Shown: positions 1-10,317 of the stretch, piece by piece
How positions within the stretch are numbered: the first letter of the stretch is position 1
How the letters are laid out: every line of letters starts with the position of its first letter
From: Cloeon dipterum
Taxonomy: Eukaryota; Arthropoda; Insecta; Ephemeroptera; Baetidae
Assembly (NCBI RefSeq): GCF_949628265.1
Contig: NC_088789.1
Location: 620,001 to 684,000, forward strand
Length of the DNA: 64,000 nt
Direction: 5' to 3'
Notes under the pieces: model-generated
The model's input: the letters and a program-made list of their open reading frames with translations, nothing else
Told to the model about the DNA's origin: nothing
The model's database searches: none
Program-made: the position numbers and the translations under genes

Positions 1-688
1 ATTGTTTGCAAAAATCAAAGTATTTTTATCGTGTTGCCCAATTTCCCGGATATGCTGCCTAGCTAACTAGTGTAAACAACGCGAAATTTACCTGGGAACA
101 TTTTGACACCAAATACAAGCCGATCCAAATAAAATCCAAGAACTAGATTGATTTTAAAGTTTGAAAAACGTGATTTTTGAAATTTCTGTCCATAAGGTTA
201 CATGGAAAATCGAAAATTCGCCATTTTTTCCGAACGGAGGAAACTTATATGATCCTACCAAGTCCATCGCACGTGTAGAACCACCGCTGGTCTGGAATCC
301 GATTTTCAGATTTTTCGCGCCCATAGAAAAATTAAAATTAATTTTTTACGGTTTTTCAGCTTGACACAACGAAAATGGTTTTATTTTTCTTAAAATTCGG
401 CCGTTCATCTGGTCGTTGACCACGACCCCTCATCTGACAAGTCTTGAGCAGGGCTTTTTCCTGCGGTACTCAAACAACCTTTTTCAGGGTACCCCGCGAC
501 CTGAGATCCGCTCCCAAGCCGATTTTTAATGTTTTTTCAGTAATTTCGGGTACATTCGGCGATGCTTGGTAAACATTCGTAACCCTTACCCTTCACCGAC
601 CTTCCTCAGGTCACGCGTCCTGAGTACTATTGCTTTCGTTTAATTTCGCCATCTCGAAGCCAATTATTGAATTTAATTAAAATTCCAG
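1..688. other. Left edge, no exon recognised
   Basis: I find no open frame here that matches the catalytic part of CPSF3, although the acceptor at 687-688 should follow an upstream exon. The stretch is AT-rich and looks like intron or repeat-derived sequence. The ORF at 161-364 has no recognisable family. Confidence 0.5.
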
Positions 689-1570
689 GTGATGGGCACC
701 CTGGCAGTTGAGCCGCCAAAGCCAGGAAACATTTAATCTGGAATTCTTGTCAAACGCAACTTTAACTACTTACTGCTGGATCCCGGCGACCTTGGAAGTA
801 AATAAAACAATTACATTAATTTTTCTTAATCTAACGAAATTTTAAATCAGGGTATTCGGACATGGTGATCAGCCAGGTGGAGGTGGTGCAGCGGCAGAGC
901 ATGCACTACAACGGGCCAATTAACCTGCTGCAGCACATCCTGACGCAGCTGGCTGGACCGGTCGAGTCGCTCGAGGACAAGAAACTGTGCATTTTCGGCT
1001 GCATCGATCTCACCCTTGTCGACAAATGCGTCACCCTTGAGGTAAAAATCATGAACTAATACTAGAAGGGTCTGTAAATTTATGTGTTTTCAGTGGATCG
1101 CGAGTCCAGTGAACGACATGTATGCAGACAAGGTGCTGGCGGCGGTTCTGCAGGCCGAGTCGGCGGAGGACGTGCCAAAAGCGATGCCGTCCGCGCCCTC
1201 CAAGATGGACAGGATGCACTTCAAGGAGTGCCTCATGGAGATGCTGCAGGACATGTTCGGCGAGGACTCGGTCCCCAAAATATTCAAGGGAGACAAACTA
1301 CATGTCACGGTCGATGGCAAAAAGGCAGACATCGACCTCGAGCACATGGTAATTTAATTAAAATGGGATTTTGTATTTTTTATAGAAATAGATATTGCAT
1401 GATAAGTTAATCTTAGCAGACCATTTTTTCGAATTCCACCTGAGTTTTAATTTCAAATTCCAATTCCGCAGGTTGTCTTGTGCGAAGAGGACGAGTTGCT
1501 GCAGCAAGTGGTGCAGACAGCCGTGTCCAAACTGTACAATTCTCTATCACCACCAAAAGTGGACACTTAA
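689..1570 (+). CDS. CPSF3: CPSF3 (CPSF73) C-terminal exons, with in-frame stop
   Basis: CPSF73 is the nuclear metallo-beta-lactamase endonuclease that cuts pre-mRNA before polyadenylation. Only its C-terminal region is seen, in exons 689-797, 851-1041, 1094-1348 and 1472-1570, joined in phase by GT-AG introns of 53, 52 and 123 nt. Landmarks matching the family are VMGTLA, SGILVKRNFNY, the segment around YNGPINLL, SPVNDMYAD, MLQDMFGED, VTVDGKKADIDLE and the terminal KLYNSLSP. The first visible exon has TAA at 734-736, between PGNI and SGILV, where the family has a sense codon. Everything after it stays open. This could be a nonsense allele, a sequencing error or a partial duplicate that has died. 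The catalytic exons are not in the window. Family assignment is strong; functional status is uncertain. Confidence 0.8.
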
Positions 1571-1576
1571 CCTTAA

Positions 1577-2053
1577 AGGCCCACTTTGACGAAAATTTTG
1601 AGCACACGAATCGGTTCCTGAGGGTCGAATTAGGTAAATTTTGATATTTTTCCGACCAAAAAGTTCAGCGTGACGTGTGCGTAGCACTCGCGGAACTTTT
1701 TTTGCCGCCAAATAATATGAACCTTTTGTGCGCGAACTACGCATGCGTCAGATCTGGTGGGGCGGCCGGCCAGCCGACGCACATTATTTTCTCTCGCCGC
1801 TCGCTTGCTGACAAGATGCGAAGCACATATTTATTTCCCCCTCTCCATCTGCGTCCGCTGGCCGGCTGCCCCACCAGATCTGACGCATGCGTAGTTCGCG
1901 CACAAAAGGTTCATATTATTTGGCGGCAAAAAAAGTTCCGCGAGTGCTACGCACACGTCACGCTGAACTTTTTGGTCGGTAAAATATCAAATTTACCTAA
2001 TTCGACCCTCAGGAATCGATTCGTGTGCTCAAAATTTTCGTCAAAGTGGGCCT
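1577..2053. mobile_element. Palindromic TTAA-type MITE (family 1), long copy
   Basis: The element is flanked by TTAA at 1573-1576 and 2054-2057 and has long inverted arms of about 200 bp, starting AGGCCCACTTTGACG and ending with the complement. Only the central 60 bp or so is unpaired. There is no coding capacity. TTAA duplications are typical of piggyBac-type transposition, so this is probably a piggyBac-mobilised foldback MITE. It begins six bases after the CPSF3 stop codon, so it lies in that gene's 3' UTR; an AATAAA follows at about 2078. A shorter, older relative lies at 13677-14027. Confidence 0.8.
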
Positions 2054-2414
2054 TTAAAAATTTATGTTAAAAAAAAAATAAAAAACCAAAATTCAAAATT
2101 AGTTTCTTATTATATTAAAGCATGGAAAGATCGCAGCCATTAATTTATCTACACAAACTAAAATATTAAAACAGGGTTGCAAAAAACCGCGTTTTTTAGT
2201 CATGACCTTGACTTTAAAAATTTACAGAGAGAAATCGAGGCAGTTAACGAACAATTTTGGGAGAAAATTTGGCCACTCGGACCACAAATTAAAGATTTTC
2301 ACAGAAAGGAATTGAGTGGTGAAAAATAACGGGTGGAAAGCAAATGCAACCCTGATTAAAACCACAATATGTACAGATCAAAATAAAGATTAGGAGATTG
2401 ACAAGTCTTCAAAT

Positions 2415-3597
2415 TCACTTTGCGGGCTTTGGGGCATCATCAACGCTCTTCAGAGGCCAGTGCTTGACGATGAACGGGTGCACCTTCACCTCCTTCAGGG
2501 ACAGGCGGTTCTCAGGCTTCACCTGGAGCAACTACAGAGACAAAATAATTTAATTAAAAACAATTGATTTACCAAAAGAATTACCTTGGTAATGAGGTCT
2601 CTGGCGAGGGTGCCGACGTAGGGCGGGAAGTCGATGTGGGCTCTGAGTATGCGTTGGTAGGTCTCGGTGCTGGACTTGCTCTCGAAGGGCGGCTTGCCCA
2701 CCAGCAGCTCGTAGCAGAGGATGCCGACGCACCAGTTGTCCACCAGGTGCGTGTGCTCCACGTTCTTCACCATCTCCGGCGCCAGGTAGTCCAGGGTTCC
2801 ACACATGGTCTTCCTCCTATTTACATTTTAATAAATTAATCATTTACCAAATTTTAAATAAATTCCGAACTTTTTGGTCAGGGACGAGTCGTGCACCGAC
2901 CACCCGAAGTCTGCAATCTTGATGTTGCCCCTGGCAGAGATGAGGATGTTCTCGGGCTTGATGTCCCTGTGTATCACCTGGCAGTCGTGGCACGCCTGCA
3001 GGGCGCTGGCCACCTGGTAAATGTACTTGGCGCACTTTGGCTCCTCGAAGCGGCCGTGCTTCTGCGCGTTCAGCTCGCGGAACAGCTCGCCCTTGGAGGC
3101 GTACTCCAGAACCAAGAAGACCCTCTTTTCGTCCACGAAGTATGTCAGCATCTGCAGGACGTTCTCATGCCTGAAGACGAGTTTGAGTAAATTAAAGACG
3201 CTAGATATAAATTAAAAAATTACTTCAAGTGGGACTGGATTTCGATCTCTCTGATCAGCTGCTGCTCCATTTTGTGCTTCACCAGTTCATTTTTGAAGAT
3301 CATCTTCAGGGCCACAGGGTACTTGGTGCTCTTCTCACGGGCGAGATACACCCTGCCGAACTTCCCTCGGCCCAGGGGACGGCCTATTTCAAAGTCCTCC
3401 AGAGCCCAAGAGTCCCTGCGAATTTTTCGCTTTAAAAATTTAATTACGGACGGTTTAAATTGGACTTACTGGCCAGCGTCACGGCGCCTTTTGATCTCAT
3501 CCAGCATCCTCCGCTCCATCAGCTCCTTTTCTTGCATCAAACTAGTAGTTTGTTGAGGCGGCTCCATCCTGGACATTGTGCTGACACTCGCAGCCAT
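2415..3597 (-). CDS. Aurora kinase (Aurora B-like), five exons
   Basis: Mitotic serine/threonine kinase, complete here. Exons on the minus strand: 3597-3470, 3415-3224, 3170-2871, 2816-2585 and 2531-2415, with introns of only 53-54 nt. Splicing gives 322 aa. Visible landmarks are the glycine loop GRGKFGRV (residues 58-65), catalytic Lys80, HRD at 174-176, DFG at 194-196, the aurora activation segment [10 protein letters not shown] with the phosphorylatable Thr210, and APE at 219-221. The short, charged N-terminus (43 residues before the kinase domain) fits Aurora B, the chromosomal passenger kinase, better than Aurora A; that is inference. Met at 3597 was chosen because it precedes the conserved region; an in-frame upstream start at 3660 would add 21 residues. 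The intron 3 donor is weak (GTTCGG), but it is the only one that keeps the frame into RKTMCGT. No damage is seen. Confidence 0.92.
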
Positions 3598-3829
3598 GGC
3601 GAAGAAACTCCTTTTTTTGAGTGAAAAATGAGGTGATTCTCGATAAAAACTGCGTTTCACAAATCAATTAAGCGCAAAGTATGAGATAAATACGAGAAAA
3701 CGGGTTGTTGGACTCACTACAATGGAGAAAATCGTCAAAATTAGTTGAAAGAATTATTCACGTTAGCCGTTTTAAAACCACCTGGCTGTTGAACGCAACG
3801 AAGATCGAGAGGGAAACTATCAGCCAATG

Positions 3830-3875
3830 GCGTGCGGCCATCGCACTACACCACGAGACCCAACCAGCCAATGAG
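3830..3875. promoter_or_regulatory. Paired CCAAT boxes upstream of the aurora kinase
   Basis: Two CCAAT motifs in the same orientation, at 3834-3838 and 3868-3872, are 34 bp apart and about 240-270 bp upstream of the aurora start codon. Paired CCAAT boxes at roughly three helical turns are typical NF-Y sites in mitotic gene promoters. Their role here is inferred from position and spacing. Confidence 0.45.
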
Positions 3876-4313
3876 AGAGAGGCGATTTTTATGAATTTTT
3901 TAAACACCGATTATGTACGTAAAGAATTTCTGTTAAAACAGTTCAAAATTAAGATTGAAGCATCAAAAAATATTTAAAATTAGCTGAATTACATGATTAA
4001 TTATTTTAATAAAAATTTCATTCAGAAAATCCGAATTTTCCGCTTGACCTTGCTTCATTTTAGTACCGGTTTTCGGTTTTCACCGCAGCAGAGGAACGGC
4101 AGCGAGCCTCGTGTCGGTGTTTGTCCAGCTGCTGCGGCCACCGCACATATATCAGTCGGATCGACTTCACAAGAATGAAGAATGCCAAGTGAGCGAAGCG
4201 GGGAATGCGGGAACTTGTTCGGTGTTATAAACTGCGCAGTGCGCTGTCTGTTGGTCTTCAGACTGAGCCATTTTTGGCGCTAAATTATTGTTTGCCCACC
4301 AGCACCCTTACAC
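3876..4313. other. Intergenic stretch, no gene seen
   Basis: No supported coding exon or repeat. It ends in CCTTACAC (4306-4313), the left target duplication of the next element. Confidence 0.5.
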
Positions 4314-5139
4314 TAGGGTTGTGACTTTGTGAAAAAAACAATATCAATTATCGATATTTGATATGATATTTGAAATATCAATATCACTGATATATCAGCG
4401 AAAAAATATCAAAATTTGATATATCAACGATGATATTTCCAGATGATCAAAAAATGGCTGCCGGATGAACCGAAACCGGTTATGGCTATTTTTAAGGCTT
4501 AAAAACCGATTTTTTAAGCATTTTTCACCGGTTTTATCATAAATATCGGTTAAATAAGAAAACATTTGAAAAATGGCGGTTTTCCGCAGGCATATGGGAT
4601 GAGTATTCAAATAATTTAAATGTTGCGCGCCTTTAAAACAGATGTTTGAGAAGGGGGTGTGTCGGATCCCACCATATGGCGCCAAAATTTGCATCTGGCT
4701 GCTTTCCCTTCCCCCCTACCCGCCACATGGGTGTCTAATTAATTAATTAATAGCTATTATTAGGTAATAAATAAAATATTATAATTTAATTGTGCCATTT
4801 AAAATTAATTTTTGAGTTTGATGTTTACAATATCAGCTGATAATGTGAGAGCGTCAATTTTTCTTCAAATTAAAATATTGGGGTGTTTTTCTCCACATCA
4901 TAATGTGCTTTTCAACCTTTATCTGGTAATAAATAATTGAGTTTAATAGATACACATAAGAGAAATCAGAATGAAATTACTTTAAACCGTAGCAGCTGTT
5001 TTGTATTAAGTATTTCAATTTTTAATTTGGGGCTATGCCATCATCAGAGCAATTTTCGCAATATTATTTGCGCTATTTGTACACATTTTGATTGGATTAG
5101 TTACAATAAGTTCTTAATTATTCACCATTGAAATCTAAA

Positions 5140-5400
5140 ATCATTGTTTACAAACAATTTGTTACATATTATCATTTTAATTCAACAAGTAAAATAAATG
5201 TGGTACTGCCAGCTGACAGAGGTCATCTGTGACCGATCAGCTGGCGTGGGTGGCCTTTATTGTTGTCAGGGTTTTACCTGACCTACCTGACGTTGCTGAC
5301 CATTGTTTACAAACAATTTAATTTAATTTTCATTCAACACAAAAGCTACTATAAGCTGACCACAGCTGAGAGATCATCAGTGATCGATCAGCTGAGACAT
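5140..5400. repeat. Two direct repeats inside the hAT element
   Basis: Two diverged direct copies of about 160 and 100 bp each open with ATTGTTTACAAACAATTT (near 5143 and 5303) and later contain a GATCAGCTG motif preceded by an imperfect inverted repeat. Probably an internal tandem duplication of the transposon. Confidence 0.55.
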
Positions 5401-5571
5401 TTTTCGCGCCTTTGTGCATTGCGAAAACTTCAATATCGGTTACGCCCATGTTTGGGGACGGAAAGTACAGTTTGATCCTAAACTTTTATGCGAAAACCGG
5501 CATGAAAAATGCCATCTGTCGGTCAAAAATGTCAACTAATATCAACCTTGATATCCGACTTAGATATCAAT

Positions 5572-5682
5572 GGGGCGGATCACGGCAACGCAACCTTGAG
5601 AAAAAATGGCAACGCTGGGCATAAGGCAAGCATTGTACAGCGTTTCAAGGTCGAGCTAAAAAACGGTGCCGTGATCCGCCCC
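5572..5682. mobile_element. 111-bp micro-MITE, copy 1
   Basis: Terminal inverted repeats GGGGCGGATCACGGCA / TGCCGTGATCCGCCCC, flanked by AAT on both sides (5569-5571 and 5683-5685). A copy of identical length and almost identical sequence is at 16909-17019. There is no coding capacity. A 3-bp target duplication suggests a PIF/Harbinger- or CACTA-like transposase; the family is uncertain. Confidence 0.75.
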
Positions 5683-5794
5683 AATATCAGCCTGATATGA
5701 TATATCAAATATCAGCCATGATAACTGATATGATATTTGACATATCAAATTTTTTTGATATATCGATATTGATATTGCCAACCCTACCTTACAC

Positions 5795-6399
5795 TCACTC
5801 AGCAAGGGCCGCAGAAGCCGAGAGGCTGAGTTGCTGCTAACCCTTGTCCGGCGCGTTTAGGGGAATTAAAAACAAAATAAACAGAGGGAAAGAAAATGGA
5901 ATTGTGCGTAGGCCTCATATTGTGTTGGAGAAAAAGAGAGTTTCTGACTACCCCGACAAAAATTATTTTCTGTTCCTGCTTTGCCATATCCACATTCCCA
6001 TTCAGGTATATACATATGAAATGAGAGTAATACTGACCGTTCAGCCAGCAACAACGCAAAAATCCTATTTCTGCGGTGGAATAATTATTCACAGGCATTC
6101 GGTGCTTTATTAATACCTTCTCAGCACCTTCATATAGAAATGCATGTGATTGTGGTTTGGCGTTCGTGCTCGGATAATATATAAGACATGGCAAACGGAA
6201 ATTTGCGAGGGAGGAAATTAGAGGGTATATCACCTCAGTCTCCAATCCCGGTGGATTTAATGTTATTTTTCCCTATGCCGCGGTGGATTGGTACCTATAG
6301 ACGTGCACGCCATCGAGCGGCGAGCACCACATGGAACGGATAACGTGTTTTCTATCTGCAATAGCTATTAACTTGTCATATGCACCTACAGCCCTCGCG
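5795..6399. other. Sequence upstream of the decayed BIR gene
   Basis: No recognised gene. Around 6308-6330 there is a CGCCATCGAGCGGCGAG block that recurs near 8090-8105 upstream of the first intact BIR-RING gene, so part of this stretch is duplicated 5' flank. The 148-codon minus-strand ORF at 5799-6245 has no recognisable family. Confidence 0.5.
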
Positions 6400-6798
6400 A
6401 TTCACTTGCAGACTGCAGACAGCGGGAGAAGTGTGGGTGGGAGTCGTACACAGACTTTAACATCCTCACAATTTGCCAGAGTGAGTGGTGAGAAACAAAT
6501 ATTTTAACTAAGATTATTTCTTTTCCTGTCTAAGCGTACTTATAAAATCGCCAATGTCAGTGCTATATAGGTGTCCGACACTGAAAATCCTGTTTTTTAC
6601 TTATAGTTCCTGTTCAGTTGCCGCCTTGAAACATACGCAACTGTCTTGGCGGGTCTATCGCTGTGGCCAACCCGAAATACCAGAGAATACGAGCGAGTCT
6701 GGCTTCCTTCTCTGGCTGGCCCAAGGCGAAGCCCACGCCATTTTGGTTTTCATTTTTAAAAGAAAACCAAAGAAAAAGTTGGGAAAGAGAGAATATTG
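6400..6798 (+). pseudogene. Decayed BIR (IAP) gene copy
   Basis: First member of the tandem IAP array, truncated. A 5' exon-like block (about 6413-6482, ending at a GTGAGTGG donor) matches the 5' exons of the two following copies. After a short intron, 6607-6745 resembles their first coding exon: NPKYQ, LASFSGWPK and KPTP are readable, as in the start of a BIR domain. The initiator ATG has become ATA, a stop lies just upstream in frame, and the homology stops after KPTP, before the GFFY motif. No zinc-binding half and no RING exon follow before the next copy. This is a relic, not a functional gene. Confidence 0.7.
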
Positions 6799-7720
6799 AT
6801 AGTTTCCTATTCTAGTCATAGTTATTTCCTAATCTGGGCTCACTGCTTTGGCTGTTTTATTCTGTCAGAGTCATATAGGCGATCGGTGGATTTCGATACA
6901 CCTCAAGTGGCAGTGGCCAATATCGTGGAAAAACCGGAAAAAACATATGTATAAACCATAATGGTATATACATGTTGTTGCAACAACCTCCCAACCCAAT
7001 TGTAAAGCAAAAGTGCATATGTAGTAATTATAACAATTTAATTGTTTTAGTTTTGTTTTTATATTTTATAAGGTAAAAGTTATTTCTTTATTCCAGATCC
7101 AAAACTAGATAGTATATAAGAGCGCACAAATTTTAATATTGGAGATCTACTTTTTGACTTAAATAGTAAAATATTCACTTTGTAACTCACTCACTTTTAT
7201 AAAATAATAGCTCGGCCAACAAAATCAAATTCATTGTAGTCACAATAAATAAATCTTGGTGTTTGTCGAGCGCGGTGCGCATTTTTAACTCGACGGCCAT
7301 GACAATAATTTCCCTAACCAAAATTTCTTCGTGTTCCATATTTAAATAATACTGTATTTAATTCAACATTTTGACAGACGTGATTGTTTTGTTTATTCTC
7401 AATCAGCAATCAGCTTTTCCAATCAATAATTGGAACAAAACAAGTACAAAATTGAAGTCGCTGTCACATTCCCGTGCTCTCCCACCACTTTTAAGTGACT
7501 TTGGCTACCACTTGCTGCTTATGGGATTTTACGTGTTAAATTTGGAGGTCGCTGATTGGTCCCAATTTCCCATTTGATTTAACCCGTGGATTCGTATGGC
7601 ACTAGCCTAGCACACGGGTCGCTAGACATATACAACGGTACAGAAAGTGAAGCTCCTTCATTCCTTTCCGCATGTTTTTCAAATTTAGTAACACAAAAAA
7701 AATTAATTAAATAAACATAA
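6799..7720. other. Intergenic stretch, no gene seen
   Basis: AT-rich sequence between the decayed IAP copy and a dispersed repeat. No supported exon or element ends. Confidence 0.45.
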
Positions 7721-7885
7721 GCAGTCCTCGGTGCGGAGGCAAGTGGCCCTTGAGTGGGCTGGGTCCCTGTGCGGCCTGGTGCGCCCATGTTTTCCGTTCG
7801 CGGTGTTATTGGGACCCGGGTTTCAGCATCCGTGCTAGTGCAGTGCGCGCCCTTCCTGGTCCAGGGTAAAAAGAGCAAAAAAAAA
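7721..7885 (+). repeat. Dispersed repeat R, copy 1 (SINE- or LINE-tail-like)
   Basis: A GC-rich block beginning GCAGTCCTCGGTGCGGAGG and ending in GGGTAAAAAGAGC plus an A run. Longer copies are at 33171-33418 (plus) and 33947-34190 (minus). The A-rich 3' end suggests a retroposed element; no clear pol III boxes or RT were recognised. Confidence 0.65.
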
Positions 7886-8184
7886 CATATCAATGTGAGA
7901 CGACCTACACCATGCAAGATATAGCATAATGTCATTATGAAACTTACATACATTGCTAGTGTTTGTGTCACAAGCAAATAAAGTGTGCATGTTCCGCTAC
8001 ATGGAAGGCCTGTAATCAAGAAAATTATCATTATTTTGAAATTTGTTAGCATGATAAACACAAACAGAAGTTTTGGCACCTACACGCGCACGCCATCGAG
8101 CGGCGAGAGCACCACAGGTTTTTTTGGAACGCATAATATGTTTTCTTTCGGGCTAAAGCTGAAAGTTATACACTTGCATGGGCA

Positions 8185-8267
8185 GATAACCCTCGCTAGT
8201 CAGTTTCAGACAACGGGGGAAGTGTTGGGACGTCCACAGACTTAATATTTCACAATTTGGCTGGAGT
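8185..8267 (+). other. Probable non-coding 5' exon of the first intact BIR-RING gene
   Basis: This block (CAGACAACGGGGGAAGTG region, ending at GTGAGTGAG) is conserved at the same place in the decayed copy (about 6413-6482) and the next gene (about 12410-12481), each ending in a GTGAGT donor. No ATG in a usable frame is seen, so it is read as 5' UTR. Confidence 0.5.
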
Positions 8268-8425
8268 GAGTGAGTGGTCAGTTATTTTGACTCAACTTTA
8301 TTATTGTTTTCCTCTCTAACATAACTGCCAGTGAATTATGATTTATTTCAGTGCTAAATATATGTGTCTGACACTGAAAAATCCTTTTTTTATCTCTAGG
8401 ATCTGTTGAGTTGCTGCCTGGAAGC

Positions 8426-9671
8426 ATGGGCAACTGTAATGGGTCTGTCGCTGTGGCCTACCCCAACTATCAGACCATGCCAGCGAGGCTAGCTACCTTC
8501 TCTGGCTGGCCCAAGGAAAAGCCCACGCCAATTGCCATGGCAGCTGCTGGATTCTTTTACAGTGGTGAGGCGTTTTAATGTTTCTGCTTGAGTGCAAATA
8601 TGAATTAAATTTTAATCATTTTTTTAAACTGTTGATTTTTCTATGGCCATAGTAATTATTTCTATGAAACAATATGGGCAAATTCAAAAGACAGATTTGA
8701 TGGGTATTTTGATATCTTACTCCACACCAATTGTTTTCAGTTAAATTAAAAATAAGAAAAATGTTATTTACAATCATGACAAACAAAAAATATGTCAGTG
8801 AATATTGTTTTAAAATGAGAAAACTTGCCTATTTTTGTTAAAAGATGTTCTGCTTCATTTTGTTAATCAAAACATGAGAAGCTTTTCGCATGTTGATACG
8901 CACTTTTTTATTTTTGCATGGATTTTCCAAGTAAAATATGTTATTAATTTTTATATATAACTTTAATGAAATCAAAAATCAAACTATTTTAAATGTCGGG
9001 CTAAAATTGTGTATCCGGAAAAAAACCGGAAAAACCTGCTACTTTCACATACACCTATGAAAATTGCAAAGAAAATGAACCGCAGACGATCGAAAAACCT
9101 ATGCAACGAATTGGTTTCTAAATCTTGCTGAATTCTGATCCAGGAAGGAACGACGGAGTGATATGCTTCCACTGCAACTGCAGACTCCGCACCTGGAAAT
9201 CGACGGACGATCCGTGGGTTGAGCACGCACGCTGGTATCCGCACTGCCCCTTTATCAAAAACATCAGCCAGGAACAGGCTAGGGCCTCCAACGTTGCAAA
9301 TATCCTAGAGAAAGAAGGCGTGCGCCCAGTTAAAAGACAGTGAGTAAACTATCTTTCCATTTTATGGGAAATTCAATCGCATTTTTGTTCTTTTGCCAGA
9401 GACAACACACCACCCTCGAAGAAAACAGGTAGCTGATTCCGATTACAATGATTACAACACTATATTCTGAAGTGTTAACTAAATGATTGCAGAGGCAGAA
9501 AAGTCAGTCAGAAGCGAATCGAACCTGTGCTCAGTGTGCCAAGATAACATTGTTGGTATTGTTTTCGTGCCGTGCGGACACCTCGTCACTTGTGTGCAGT
9601 GCGCTCCAAATCTTAGCCTCTGTCCGGTCTGCCGGAAGGAAATACAAACTTCTCTCAGAACATACTTTTAG
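8426..9671 (+). CDS. Single-BIR + RING inhibitor of apoptosis protein (copy B)
   Basis: IAP-family protein: BIR domains bind caspases or IAP-binding motifs, and RING domains act as E3 ubiquitin ligases. Exons 8426-8564, 9144-9339, 9400-9428 and 9493-9671 join in phase with GT-AG borders to give 180 aa. One BIR: RLATFSGWPK, GFFY, then the zinc site C-x2-C-x16-H-x6-C (CFHC ... HARWYPHC). C-terminal C3HC4 RING: CSVC, PCGH, CVQC, CPVC. AATAAA lies at 9757-9762. Typical insect IAPs have two or three BIRs, so this is a minimal form. Met at 8426 opens MGNCNGS. The exon is also open upstream (SVELLPGS), as in the paralogues, so a further coding exon 5' cannot be excluded. All key residues are intact. 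It sits between a decayed copy and copy C, all in one orientation. Confidence 0.88.
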
Positions 9672-9974
9672 TACAGCAGAATCCACCCAAAGAAAAAAAT
9701 CCAAAGAATGTGTTGAATAAGTTTCTAAGTTTGAATCCTGTTTACATTTAAATATAAATAAACTTTTCAATATTGCTATATACGTCTATTATTTTGTTTT
9801 CATTTAAATATGAAAACTAATCTAAGAACAAAATAGGAAAAATAGCAAAGAGAATTAAAATTGAGATGATTGCGGTTTTAGTACAATAAGATTTCAATGA
9901 ATTTATTAAAAAATATTACAAAAGCAAGGAATTAATCGGAATTTCTTGATGTTCTATCTTTCAAAGCAATATCA

Positions 9975-10315
9975 AATTGCTCATATCAATTCAAGCCGCA
10001 GTGAAACTGGTAAAGCATAATGTAGAGGTGCTTCACTGGAGAAAGGATTCTGCTGGGAGTGCTGGGAAATCATCAATTTCTGAGGCGCAATACACAATTA
10101 AGGCATGCGGCGCGTGCTGTGCCAATGCACGTCCCTGGTCTCTTTTGAAGTATACGCGGGGTATTTCTTAACAAATTTACATGCCTCGAACAAATAAATT
10201 GAAACTACTGCAAGCAGGTTGTACCACTCAAACAGTGGTCTCGCAGAACACAGCAGCGTCAACCCATTCCAGTACCTCTCGCCCGCCAGGGTACGAATCA
10301 ACCGCTTCCGGACAA
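9975..10315 (-). mobile_element. 3' end of a non-LTR retrotransposon RT ORF (fragment 1)
   Basis: Minus-strand translation gives RLIRTLAGERYW, LCSARPLFEWYNLL and FEACKFVKKYPAY, the C-terminal tail of a non-LTR reverse transcriptase ORF. The same family occurs at 25178-25448 and 50770-51255. The fragment is 5'-truncated and broken, and abuts another LINE at about 10315. Confidence 0.7.
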
Positions 10316-10317
10316 CA

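Larger units (their letters stand above)
4314..5786. mobile_element. hAT-type non-autonomous DNA transposon
   Basis: The element begins TAGGGTTG and ends CAACCCTA and is bracketed by identical 8-bp duplications, CCTTACAC at 4306-4313 and 5787-5794, the hallmark of hAT transposition. Both subterminal regions are rich in ATATC/GATAT repeats. No transposase ORF is visible in its 1473 bp, so it is non-autonomous. It contains a nested 111-bp element (5572-5682) and two direct repeats of about 160 bp. Confidence 0.82.

Noticed and set aside
2840-2870. Longer aurora exon 3 ending at the stronger GTAAAT donor near 2848
   Set aside because: It would shift the frame into the activation segment; the weaker GTTCGG donor at 2870 keeps RKTMCGT in frame.
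5799-6245. 148-codon minus-strand ORF
   Set aside because: No recognisable domain; lies in duplicated 5' flank of a decayed gene and is not open in the paralogous flank.
7579-8079. 166-codon minus-strand ORF
   Set aside because: Runs through dispersed repeat R and its A tail, with no conserved domain; the hydrophobic look comes from T-rich sequence.
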